NCBI RefSeq assembly: GCF_003672135.1
Contig: NC_039516.1
Location: forward strand, 8,539,838-8,603,837
Length of the DNA stretch: 64,000 nucleotides
Direction: 5' to 3'
Source: Ooceraea biroi
Lineage: Eukaryota > Arthropoda > Insecta > Hymenoptera > Formicidae
The translations under genes were made by a program, and so were the position numbers. This document shows positions 52,698-64,000 of this stretch, one piece after another; positions within the stretch are counted from its first letter, which is position 1, and the number at the start of each line of letters is the position of its first letter. The notes beneath the pieces are model-generated. The model was given only the letters and a program-made list of their open reading frames with translations, was not told the origin of the DNA and did no database searches.

Positions 52698-52942
52698 CCA
52701 TAGACATAATAAAAATAGACCGAGCGTGAAGCGCAAAACGTAAAGCACAGCTAGAAAAGGACGGAAAGTAGGTGGAGGATCTCTTTCTTTCTCCGTTCAC
52801 GTCTTCTCCACTCTCCGCTCTTACCCCCACTCTTCTTTCCTTAGAGAGAGAGAGCAATCCTTCGCCTGCTTTCTCTCTTTTTCTACCTGTAATTCACTGC
52901 CAAGTTGAGAACACGCTCGGTCTATTCTTACTATGTCTATGG
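52698..52942. repeat. Inverted-repeat MITE
   Basis: Ends CCATAGACATAATAAAAATA (52698) with GACCGAGCGTG, and the complement finishing at 52942. The interior is a C/T-G/A-biased stretch with GAGAGAGAG. 245 bp, no gene. Confidence 0.75.
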
Positions 52943-54647
52943 AAATAACGTTCCATGTGCCACTGGCTTTAAATAATCCTATTCTTGGAATAACCTTTTT
53001 CTTCTTTTTCAAAGAATCTAACCCATAAGTTTGAATTTCCCTCTTCTTTTTGCTTCAAACGGCGACTCTAATTTATACCTCTACTGACTCTTACGTTTAT
53101 GGCTGTATGGATGAGTACTAGTACTAGCCTATCCGGTGCTAGAAGATCAAGAAGAAGAAGATTAGTAAGAGGTTCAACAGATTTGTTTGTTCACAGTTAC
53201 AGTTTTTAACAGGTTTGCTTCGATATGTATTATATTTATAACTTTTTCCTTTAACACATGTTAGGCATATTATTTTTAAGAAATCGTCATATGTTTGAAG
53301 TATTTTTAAATCTCTCTTAGCATTCGCAAAAGAATAGGTTAAAACCGCGTGGTATTAACAGCTTTCATATTTTTAATGGTTAAAGTCGAAGAAAAATGAT
53401 ATAATTACGTGATCTAATGCGCTCGCACGCAATCAGCGGTTTATTTAATCGAAAATAATATATATTTAAATATTAAATACATGGAATATTGACTTAACAG
53501 CTTGCATCGAAGTGTGGTTAGATATGCCTTTGTAATTTTCTTTACACGAAAGAATCTATATATTTTGCGTACTTTATCCTAATGCCCTTTTGCCAATTTG
53601 TTGCATATAATTTATTGTTTTATTTTATTAATATTTTATTAATATTTATTGCGAGTTATATATATTATTGTACTTAAAAATTTTTAATCTTTATTCTTTT
53701 TGTTTTATTTGTTGTATATATTATATTTGTTGTCACTGAATCGTAATCCAACGAGTTTTTATTGGGAATAATTTTATTTATTATTTTCTTTTTTGACAAA
53801 TTACAAAGACTATTTTATTATAGAAAAAAATTAGTAAACTTGTTTCTTTGTTATAATAATACAAAATTGGTATATATTTCTATTTTTTATTATTTGCTGT
53901 TTTTTATTTCCCATATAAAATTGTCGTTTACACATATAAATGTATATGTCTCACAAAATATTACAACTTTAGATTATAAATATAGAAAGATAAATTTAGA
54001 TATGTATTTCAAAGTATTGAATATAATATATTTCTGTTAAATAAATTTGAAAGTCTGTTCAAGAATGTTATAGAAACTTTTATTAATTTCAACTATTGAT
54101 GTAATAGGTAAAGGCGATAGTCATTGGCAGTGCTACAGTCATTAGCACCCTATACTAATAAACACTATATTAATAACTACACTATACTCATATCTGATAA
54201 AAAACTGCTTTTGATATTATTATGGATTATACTAATTATTTATTTAATACATTTATGAAAATTTCTGCAATTCCAACCTAAAAAATTTCAAGTGCCACTT
54301 ACTATATATGATATTAAATGTGCCAACGACTGTCGCCTTTACTTACAGAATTATCTTGTTTCGATACTAACTGTTTTATTAATTCAAGGTAGATAAGAAT
54401 TTAAAAAGAATGTAAAAAGTAGAACGATTTACATTTATGGACATAAAAAATATATTCTTTAATAATATTAATTTATTTCACAATAAATCATAATGCTTAT
54501 GTTTCAAAATAAGTATAAATATGAAGTAATGTATAATTTAAATATAAGATAAATGTTCTTAAGAAAATTGTTTATATTTTATGTTCATTATATTCATAAT
54601 TTAAATTGATTTGTACGTACAGGCAATTAACCTAAGATTTTGTCAGG
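52943..54647. other. AT-rich region upstream of ABCE1
   Basis: No ORF with family support. A TTTGTACGTACAG acceptor-like site at about 54608-54620, 28 bp before the ABCE1 ATG, suggests a 5' UTR intron, with the first non-coding exon somewhere around 53100-53220 (the only GC-richer, AG-rich stretch). The promoter is not identifiable by eye. Confidence 0.4.
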
Positions 54648-57600
54648 ATGCCACCAAAAAAGTCAATGGAAGAGACAGATCGATTGACGCGTATAGCAAT
54701 TGTAAACTCGGATAAGTGTAAACCTAAACGATGCAGACAAGAATGTAAAAGATCATGTCCAGTAGTACGAATGGGAAAACTCTGTATAGAAGTTAATCCA
54801 AACAGTAAAATAGCCGCTATTTCGGAGGAACTGTGCATCGGATGTGGTATTTGTGTCAAGGTATAGCTAAAATTAAGATACATAATAATAATTAAGACAT
54901 ATAATAAAAATTAAGATATATAATAATAATTTAGATATATAATCATTTTTTTTTAATAAGGTAATTAAGATATGGAAGTGACATAAAGTATATGAAGTAG
55001 TAAATAGTGAAAAAGAACTTGCAAGAACTTAGATTACATCAAATATGCTAAATTAATTAATTATGATAACACTTTTTTTGTAGAAATGTCCATTCGAGGC
55101 AATATCTATTATTAATCTTCCTAGTAATTTAGAGAAGGAAACGACACATCGTTACTCAAAAAACTCATTCAAGCTGCATAGACTTCCCATTCCGCGTCCT
55201 GGTGAAGTTTTAGGACTTGTAGGAACTAATGGGATTGGTAAATCGACTGCTCTGAAAATTTTAGCCGGCAAGCAGAAGCCGAACTTGGGAAGATATTCTG
55301 TACGTATTAGCATGCATTCTAATGTTGCATGCACGCACATACACAACTGGTGTATGTTAAACGGTAATATAGAAAATCGGTAATATAGAAAAATTTTCTT
55401 ACGTGAATAGGATCCACCGGATTGGACGGAAATCTTGAGTCATTTTAGGGGTAGCGAATTGCAAAATTATTTTACCAAAATTTTGGAAGATGATCTAAAA
55501 GCGCTTATTAAGCCTCAATACGTCGATCAGATTCCTAAAGCCGTGAAAGGTACTGTGCAGCAACTCTTGGATAAAAAGGACGAATGCAAAAATCAAATGG
55601 AAATATGCAAGATGCTCGGTAAGCATTGGTCTTTCTAGCACTCCTTTTTCTTAGAAACTTGATCATTTTTCTATATTTCATATTTTTGCTAATACATGTT
55701 TCTTTCAGATTTATTACATATACGTGATCGAAGTATCGAAGCCCTTTCCGGAGGTGAACTTCAACGATTCGCTTGTGCAATGGTGTGCATTCAGAATGGA
55801 GACATTTTTATGTTCGATGAGCCTTCCTCATATCTAGATGTGAAACAGCGTCTTAATGCTGCCGTGACTATCCGATCGCTCATTCATCCAGACAAGTAAA
55901 CTTTAACTTCGTGAGAATCATTAATTGTTACTAAATGCTCCATGTATTTATTATCTCTGTTGATATGCCAGGTTTATAATAGTGGTCGAGCACGATCTAT
56001 CAGTCTTGGATTATTTATCTGACTTTATCTGTTGCCTGTACGGTGTCCCTGGGGCATACGGAGTGGTTACAATGCCTTTTTCCGTAAGAGAAGGCATAAA
56101 TATCTTCCTCGATGGATTTGTCCCTACAGAAAATTTACGATTTCGCGAGGAATCTCTTGTGTTCAAAGTAGCAGAGAGTGCTACTGAGGAAGAAGTGAAA
56201 CGTATGAATCACTATGAATATCCCGCGATGACGAAAACAATGGGAACATTCAGCTTGAATGTTGAAAAGGGACAATTTACCGATTCCGAGATACTTGTTC
56301 TGTTAGGAGAAAATGGAACTGGTAAAACGACATTCATTAGAATGTTAGCTGGTAATTTACCACCAGATGACGGATCAGGTAAATATAATAGAAATATATA
56401 TTTTTCGACCCATGTTTATAGGAAACTTTGTTTAGAATTAACGTTCCTGTAAGATCTCAAAGTCTGGCCGAAACGTTTGAGCCCATCCTGTATAGTCTTA
56501 ATAGATACAAGAATGTTTATATATATATATATTAGCAAGCAGAAACTAAAACGCAGTTGTCGAATTATATTTCAATAACTCAGTTTATAACAGTATACTA
56601 TTCGTCGAATCTTTCAATTCTGTTTTGGATCCTCTTCATCCAATAATAAAAAACTCTAAGTCAGTTTGACTCGTTAAAAAAACGACTAATGTGCAGACGC
56701 GCGCGTCTAGCAATTAGTCGTTCTTTAACTGTAGAATAAAATTTAGCACTGCATCATTGCATCCTCTGGATTTCATTTGAGTTTTTGGAAAAATGGTAAT
56801 TTTATCCTAGATTTTTTTACTTTTAATTGAAAAGTTATAGCGTCCTTCTATTTTAAGTATAACTCTTTATAATATTAAATGTTTATCTACATAGATTGCT
56901 AATATTGATCTGTTGATTATTAACCCTATTGATTCTAATATAGTTAGATAATATTTTACGTAAAACTAAAGTAAATAAAATTATTGTTTTATAGAGAGTA
57001 TTCCTCAACTCAACATCAGTTATAAGCCACAAAAGATAAGTCCCAAATCCCAAGGTACTGTCAGACAGCTGTTACATGAGAAAATTCGAGATGCATATGT
57101 GCATCCACAATTTGTGACGGACGTGATGAAACCTTTAAAAATCGATGACATTATGGATCAAGAAGTACAGAATCTTTCTGGCGGAGAATTGCAGCGAGTT
57201 GCTCTCGCTCTTTGTCTGGGAAAACCAGCTGACGTTTATTTAATTGACGAACCATCAGCATATTTGGATTCTGAACAACGTTTGGTTGCCGCCAAAGTCA
57301 TCAAGAGGTACTAAATATACAGAGATAATAATAGGCGTAATATAATATTAATGTATAAATATATTTCATAATAATATAATTATAATATCTTGTTTAGAAA
57401 ATTTAAAAAGATATTTAAGTAATTATATTTAACTTACGTAATTTAATTAAATTTTTATTTTCGAGATATTGTATATTCAAATGTGAAAACTATGAAAAGT
57501 GTATTTATATTTTAGATTCATACTGCACGCAAAGAGGACGGGATTCGTTGTAGAGCACGATTTTATTATGGCCACATACTTGGCTGATCGTGTAATAGTG

Positions 57601-58383
57601 TTTTCTGGAACGCCATCTTTAGCGACTACTGCACATAGTCCTCAATCTTTGTTAAATGGTATGAATAGATTTTTGGAATTGTTGGGCATTACTTTCCGAA
57701 GAGATCCTAACAATTTTAGACCAAGAATTAATAAGAATCAATCTGTCAAGGTAAGTGTCATTTCTGCTAACACCTGATTTTTGTCATCCTTTTGCTAAAT
57801 TTCAGTATTATTAATTTGTTAATCGTTTTAGTTATTATTAGCATTGATATTATCGATAATATAAAATTAATGATATAGTCAATCATAAATTATACAGTGC
57901 TGGCAAAAAGTTCCGGAACGGTTAAAAATCTTGGAAAATAATGATTTAGTGGAAAAAGGTTTCAAACAACAAGCATAGGGCTTAAAAACATCTATTAGAT
58001 GATGATATCTATTTGACCTTGGTATGACCTTGGAAAGCCCGGTCATGGTCAACATAAAAATCTTAAATGGAAACCCCTATTTTTTATTACATATTCTTGT
58101 AGCTTAGGTCGAGAGCTTTTCGAAACGCTATAATAAATTGTTTTTCTCTTACGTACTTTTTGACTTATAAAGCTTGAAGGTTACACAGTACCACCGGTAG
58201 AATTACCCAAGGTGTACCGCGTGGAGGTTGCACGGTCAGATTACATCTTGTGTGTGTGTGTGTGTGTGTGTGTACGCGCGCGTGTATGAGTGTGTGTGCG
58301 TGCGTGTTGAGTGTGTGTGTGTGTTCTTCATAAAACTAACGTCACAAAAATAGTTTATACTCGTATGTACGAACAACGACATT

Positions 58384-58414
<31 letters not shown>

Positions 58415-61400
58415 ACAGGTATAAATCCGACCGTGCAACCTCCATGCGGTACACCTTGAGTAATTCTAATGCCGACGGTACTGTGTAACCTTCAAGCCTT
58501 ATAAGTCAAAAAATACGTAAGAGAAAAACAATTTATTATAGCGTTTCGAAAAGCTCTCGACCTAAGCTACAAGAATATGTAATAAAAAATAGGGGTTTCC
58601 ATTTAAGATTTTTATGTTGACCATGACCGGGCTTTCCAAGGTCATACCAAGGTCAAATAGATAACATCATCTAATAGATTTTTTTAAGCCCTATGCTTTT
58701 TGTTTGAAACATTTTTCCACTAAATCATTATTTTCCAAGATTTTTAACCGTTCCGGAACTTTTTGCCAGCACTGTATAATACAATAATATCGTATTTATA
58801 AAGCTTTTTTTTGCAGTTTATATATAACTCAATTAATAACATTCATCTTACTTTTTGCTCTTCACTTTAAAAATACGTAAAATTTGTCAATTCTTTCATA
58901 CAAATTATATGAATCTTTTTATTACTATTAACAATATTATTATATTGATAATATAAGATAATAATACTATTTATAATTGGGAAAAGCGCTAATTTTTGTA
59001 ATAATCTATTAGAAAAATGAATTTAACTTGTGATTGAAATTATTTACACATTGATATTTTTATGATTTTTTTTAATGTTTCGATTATTATTAGTGTATAT
59101 TGCATGGTTTTGCGTTCAAATTTTACAAAAACAAAACTTTGTATTTAACACACATATATATGCACACGCGCCTGAAAGTACACACATACACAATGATAAA
59201 AGATTTCGCTTTGCTTTTTTTTAAAAAAAAAAGAACGATATACTTGTTTATTTATCTTTTAATAGAACATTCTAAAATATATACCATATCCTTTGACTGA
59301 AGGCTATTCAATTTTTATTAAAGATGAATTACAAAGATAATTTATTTCAATGAAAAAACTTAAACAGTTTAGTGATTTTTTAATACATACATTGTTGTTA
59401 CACGTGTTCAAAATGGTCCTGAGTGATGATGTATCTTTTAAAACGATGCAGTATAAATAACATTGCAAATTAAATCAGTGATGCAGAAGATAGTCTAGAC
59501 TCTAGAGTGGGAGAGTAAACTGTCAGTAATCAAAATTGAAAGACATTAATGCATAGAATGCATTCGATTGTATTTCCGTGAACAGAATTTCTTTAATAAC
59601 ATTGAAGTTATCGCACAAATACAAATTAATAATTTTATTAAAATAATTTTATAAAATGTTTTATAGAATGTTCCATAGAATTTATTCTTAAAATTACTAT
59701 TATTGTTTATGGAGAAATACTTTGTGAACATGTAGTGGTGTCCTCTAACAACTGTGGTAAACTTTCTATTGCCTTCTGCAATCATGATCCTAGCTATATG
59801 CGATAAAGTAGTTTTATTGTTCATGAGATGAGCCATGCGCGATGATCTCTGTTGACGACTGTTTGCATAAAGCAATGAAAAAGAAAGTATAGTTTCTAGA
59901 GGATGACGAAGTTAGATGTTTGTAGCTGAATTGATGCAGAACTGGACCAGAGAACTGATGAATGAAGAGAGCAGTCAGACAATAAAAATCACTATAAAAC
60001 AAACGCGCGACATAACATTTATAAGATTATAAAATTTTATATTTAAAAATTATCATTTCTTCATTGATAAATATTAAAGTTTTAAATTTGCAAATGTTAT
60101 GCAACAAAATATAGAATGTTATACAATTTTCCTCATACTGGAAAATACTGCAAAAAGGAAGATGCATTAAACTACTTTCCTGTCAATAAATACAATTCAA
60201 TGCACAACGTTTCGATGTTTTGAAAAACACATAGAATTTGTTTTGCTTGTACCAGTTAAGAGTATTTTGAACAACACACAGCGTCGTCAGCTCTGTTTGA
60301 GGATGGACGCTTGTCTTAGTGTTTGTGTGCCTTTGTTTAAATTGTCATTTTAATTCTTCGTTATTTGATTGCTTTTTGGTAGTAAGTAATACACATTTTT
60401 TATTTCTTTTTAATTTTAATTAGTAACTATTATAGACATCAATATATGACTTTCAGAAAGTAACTTTGACGCAATCTAATAACGCATTTGATAAAGACCA
60501 AAATATAATGGTCGAAACGTCGTAATTCCTCATTCATAATTTCTTTTTAATTAATAATTACTCTCAATTATTACAAAAATTACAAATATGCTAAAGGTTT
60601 TACTGTACATCTTACTAAGTTCTACTCATTCACACGGAAGATTTGTCATACACTTTATATGTTTGTTTTATTAATTCTTCACTTCTACATTCACATTCGA
60701 AATTGTACTGACATACGAATTTCGTGCTACAGCTGCTAATATGTTAATTGTATTTCCATCGTCAGTTACTCTTGCATCGTTAATATTCTTTATTTTCCGT
60801 GTTTTCGTTTTTTGAAAATGTTTAATATGTATTTACAATTATAAAAAAACGGGTTATGAAGGCGTAGCATGATTAGGAAATTTGTCACTATGCCAACACG
60901 ATGTTTCTCTCATAATACTTGAGTACATTCAACATAAATAAGAACTGTTAGGTGTACAAGTTAATTCGTGCTCTTTTTTTTAAATTGAGCCTTTATTTAC
61001 CTTTTCTTTTCCGAGAGGCGATTCGTCAGTTGCCCGATAGAGGAGAAAAGTATTAGAAAATGATGGCAAATATTTCGAAGATTGACATGTTTATTACTTT
61101 TGTAATAAAGGCTCAATTTTTTCAGAAGCAGCGCTAAATCAATTTGTACATTTTATATATCAACTCTCTTTAATTTTATATAATATAACGCATTATATGA
61201 GTCCAAATAAATTTATGAGCCGCACTTTGCTCGATTCGTACCACAGACTAATGATATTCAATGAATATTACAGATAAATATAAAATGTACAATGTAATTG
61301 ATATAATGTTTATTTAATCGATTTATTTATTCTATAATACATAAACAATTATAGATATATAATACTACAATAGAACAAAATATAAATGGGAAAAACACAA

Positions 61401-62319
61401 AAAGATTCGATAGTTCATTAAAATTAACTATTTTAAAAATGTTATGAGATACATATATTGTCTTATTCAAAATTATTCAAGATCATTAGAAGTCAATTAC
61501 ACAGAAAAATAGTTAATTTTAATGAACTATCGAATCTTTTTGTGTTTTTCCCATTTATATTTTGTTCTATTGTAGTATTATATATCTATAATTGTTTATG
61601 TATTATAGAATAAATAAATCGATTAAATAAACATTATATCAATTACATTGTACATTTTATATTTATCTGTAATATTCATTGAATATCATTAGTCTGTGGT
61701 ACGAATCGAGCAAAGTGCGGCTCATAAATTTATTTGGACTCATATAATGCGTTATATTATATAAAATTAAAGAGAGTTGATATATAAAATGTACAAATTG
61801 ATTTAGCGCTGCTTCTGAAAAAATTGAGCCTTTATTACAAAAGTAATAAACATGTCAATCTTCGAAATATTTGCCATCATTTTCTAATACTTTCTAATGA
61901 GAAGGTAAAAGAACATGTATCATTGCGTTTAAAAAGTAAAACGATCTTCATATCTGGCTTACATTTCTAGCTTCAAAGAAACTATTTAGATCAAATTATG
62001 TCGTTATTCATAAAGCAACATTTGTGTAAAATACTTTTTTTCTTATGTGCGCACACACATATGTATACGCATGTGTGCTTTAACGTGTGTCTGTAAAAAA
62101 GTAATATTTATATCTTTATATTGATATGTTTATATTTTCTTATATAAAAATGTTTAATAACTTATTATTTAAATAAGTATCACAAATGAAAAATATAATG
62201 AATAATACATGTTTACTTCCTGTATTTTAGAAAAATTAAGGCAAAATTTTAATTGATTATTTCTTTTGCAGGATTTGGAACAAAAGAAAGCTGGACAATA
62301 TTTCTTTCTGGAGGAGTAA
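54648..62319 (+). CDS. ABCE1: ATP-binding cassette sub-family E member 1 (ribosome recycling factor, Rli1/pixie)
   Basis: Eight coding exons: 54648-54860, 55084-55299, 55411-55618, 55709-55895, 55972-56378, 56995-57307, 57516-57750, 62272-62319. All junctions are GT-AG and phases are continuous; 608 residues, the family length. Two [4Fe-4S] cysteine clusters at the N-terminus (CKPKRCRQECKRSCP; CIGCGICVKKCP). NBD1: Walker A GTNGIGKST, signature LSGGELQRFA, Walker B FMFDEPSSYLD, VVEHD. NBD2: GENGTGKTT, LSGGELQRVA, YLIDEPSAYLD, VVEHD. It splits 80S ribosomes with release factors at termination and recycling, in the cytosol. Essential and highly conserved; no lesion seen. The final 15-codon exon lies after a 4.5-kb intron filled with repeats. 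Confidence 0.98.
56660..56730. repeat. Small hairpin in ABCE1 intron 5
   Basis: Arms TTAAAAAAACGACTAAT and ATTAGTCGTTCTTTAA around a loop containing GACGCGCGCGTC, itself palindromic. Confidence 0.7.
57895..58774. mobile_element. Tc1/mariner-type foldback in ABCE1 intron 7
   Basis: Ends CAGTGCTGGCAAAAAGTTCC and complement, TA on both sides (57893-57894, 58775-58776). Arms of about 360 bp meet around TG and CA microsatellites (58247-58320, 58387-58415). No transposase. The terminus is a common insect Tc1-like type. Confidence 0.88.
58775..61046. other. ABCE1 intron 7, no gene seen
   Basis: AT-rich with poly(A/T) tracts, a CACACG microsatellite near 59150 and no ORF with family support on either strand. 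Confidence 0.5.
61047..61893. repeat. Near-perfect palindrome in ABCE1 intron 7, 388-bp arms
   Basis: Left arm 61047-61434, right arm 61505-61893, loop about 70 bp. The arms are identical over almost all positions. It starts AAAGTATTAGAAAATGATGG. No gene. It would form a very long hairpin in the ABCE1 pre-mRNA. Confidence 0.9.
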
Positions 62320-63841
62320 AATATGTGAAGCTATGTGCAAGTTGAATGGCAGTGCATATAACATATTATTAATACAGCTTTTTAATCTTTATACTCTCTA
62401 AATACTAAATAGAAGAGATCTTATTGTTTAGTATTTAGTATTATGTTGTAGAATATTAATTCCACGTGTTTTGTGACGATCTCGGATATTAAACAAAATT
62501 TTAGAATATCAGTTGTCTGCCTGTAAAATAATACACTCGGCAAAAAAACTAGGGGATCAAGATATTTAAAGCTAAAGTGAAAAATCATTGAGCATTTTAG
62601 GGCTCATTTCAAAAAGCAAAGAACCATTTTCAAAGATATTTATCAGCATAATAATCTTTTAAACGAGCTTACATATTATGTATACGAAGCGTATTTTTTT
62701 AGTAAAATTTAGTAAATTTATTGTTCCATGTAAAAGATGAAAATTCATTTCTTAGATCTCTTATATAGAACACAAAGTTTAAAATAAGTACAAAACAAAT
62801 CTACGAAACTGTTTAGGTGTAGATACAACTTAAAATAAACCTTAATAAAATTTGAAATGTAACACAGTACTGGCAAGATTCACATCTCAAACGTGTATGC
62901 GTGCATGCGATTCTCCCCATCTTAATTCTATCAGATCAATTTCTTGTATTCACCTTAAAGCGGAGATTTTAAACTTTGTGTTCTAGATAAAATATCTTGG
63001 AAGAAAATTTTCATTTTTTCTACGGAATGATGAATTTGTAAACTTTCACAAAAAAGCACGTTTCGTGTATAAAGTTGTTTAAGAGGATGTCTTCCGATGA
63101 TAAATCATCTTCGAGAATAATTTTTACATGAGTTAAAGATGAGGTTTTGCCCTTTAAAATGAGCCTTGAATTACTCTTCGATGTTTTTCGCGAAGTTATG
63201 ACTATTTAAATTTAATGAATTTTTCTCTTAAAAATCTTTAATGTCTAATTTTGTTATAGCACACATTTTATACTATGCAAAAAAATGCAAAATATATAAT
63301 TATGCATTTTTATAAAATACTAAATCTGATAAATAGGTAAAGGAAATTACGTGTTATTGAAGAATTGCGTAAACGTTGCAGATTTCCGCGATTTCGTACA
63401 GGTATATCTATCAAGCAATTTATATGTACTCCATTAAGAAGATATGCGTGACAGATGTAATTTTTGCTTAAAAGCTAATCTAGTTTCTAGCTTAAAACTT
63501 AAGATAGTTTTGGGTGCGTCAGATAAAGGGAACTTATGTCTATTACGCGTTGTACTAATGATCTTTTTCGAAAGAATGACTTCAAAAATAAATCCTGCAT
63601 ATATAAAATGTTGAAAAATTATAACTATTTTTTTCCTTTATGTTTAAAAAAGTCTAAAAAGATTGAAAAAAGTATTTATACGTAAAAATAATTTTTTAAT
63701 TTTATATATTGAATAGGATAAAATAATATGAGAAGACAAGAATATTGAAGATTTATCTAAACATTTAAAAATATTTCTCAGTTTCGAAAATTTAAATTTG
63801 CTAAATATATCTTCGATATACCAAGCAATTGTTGACAACAG
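62320..63841. other. ABCE1 3' flank, AT-rich
   Basis: No gene. A degenerate inverted pair (TTAGATCTCTTATATAGAAC near 62752 and GTTCTAGATAAAATATCTTG near 62980, each beside AAACTTTGTGTTC in opposite sense) suggests an old foldback beginning near 62535 (ACTCGGCAAAAAAACTAGGG). Confidence 0.45.
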
Positions 63842-63999
63842 TGGGTGCTTTCCAATTGCTTAACACAAACGTACACAGGAAGGCACAAAGGTATTGTATT
63901 GGCTATATATTATCTAAAATATCTTCCAAGTAATATATAGCCAATAAAATACCTTTGTGTCTTCCTGGTACGTTTGTATAAGCAATTAAAAAGCACCCA
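63842..63999. mobile_element. Hairpin MITE at the window edge
   Basis: Arms GGGTGCTTTCCAATTGCTTA... and complement (...AAGCACCCA), about 70 bp each with several mismatches, around a short loop near 63920. The right flank is cut by the window end, so target duplication cannot be judged. Confidence 0.75.
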
Positions 64000-64000
64000 G

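Noticed and set aside
54632..54883. Minus-strand 83-codon frame over ABCE1 exon 1
   Set aside because: It is the shadow of the conserved iron-sulphur exon.
1..64000. tRNA or rRNA genes
   Set aside because: I looked for A/B boxes, cloverleaf arms and rRNA cores and saw none; the only tRNA-related string is the copia primer-binding site.

Overview
The window looks like nuclear DNA of a hymenopteran insect, most likely an ant. It is AT-rich and intron-containing. It holds one ordinary host gene, ABCE1 (54648-62319, + strand, 8 coding exons), beside about 50 kb of nested transposable elements. The host-group call is inference: it rests on the insect-type element mix (mariner, copia with an initiator-Met PBS, Polinton, (ATAC)n-tailed LINE) and the insect-like ABCE1. 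No species can be named from sequence alone.

Layout. 1-8.5 kb: fragments of unclassified transposon proteins, foldback elements ending in CAGGGTGTC, microsatellites, tandem repeats and a decayed IS630/Tc1/mariner-like element. 8.6-41 kb: one very large inverted repeat (centre near 15.29 kb) serves as host for serial insertions. These are a mariner (9693-10967), a 3.9-kb TIR element encoding a spliced DUF4806-type protein (11256-15130), a CAGGGTGTC foldback (15939-16376), and a copia retrotransposon (16982-39998) with 312-bp LTRs and a perfect 5-bp target duplication. The copia is itself split by a second mariner (20322-21589) and by a complete-ended 16,994-bp Polinton/Maverick (22100-39093). 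41-50 kb: a LINE 3' end, a THAP-domain exon, a family of CCCATACAGCAC-ended elements full of GCAATATTGC-like words, a PIF/Harbinger-type MITE and a remnant that may be of P/THAP9 type. 50.6-52.7 kb: a palindrome with arms of about 924 bp. 54.6-62.3 kb: ABCE1, whose 4.5-kb last intron holds two more inverted-repeat elements. 62.3-64 kb: AT-rich, ending in a hairpin MITE.

The Polinton is the richest unit. It carries terminal inverted repeats of about 595 bp, protein-primed DNA polymerase B, a DD35E integrase with a chromodomain, an A32/FtsK-like packaging ATPase, double-jelly-roll major and minor capsid proteins, an adenovirus-type cysteine protease and a phospholipase-A2-like protein. Together these form the replication, integration, virion-assembly and maturation set of a virus-like transposon. 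It also carries several small genes I do not recognise. Most core genes are broken (in-frame stops in the protease, polymerase, a tail-fibre-like protein and an accessory gene; frameshifts in the polymerase, the PLA2 gene and the 37.5-kb gene), so this copy is dead. Several of its genes are split by consistent short GT-AG introns. Two of its spliced accessory genes are paralogues sharing a FIN(I/V)EHMKW core, and one of these contains tandemly duplicated acidic exons. These accessory genes, and the two unrelated-looking TIR elements that each carry a DUF4806 domain, are the best candidates for undescribed biology.
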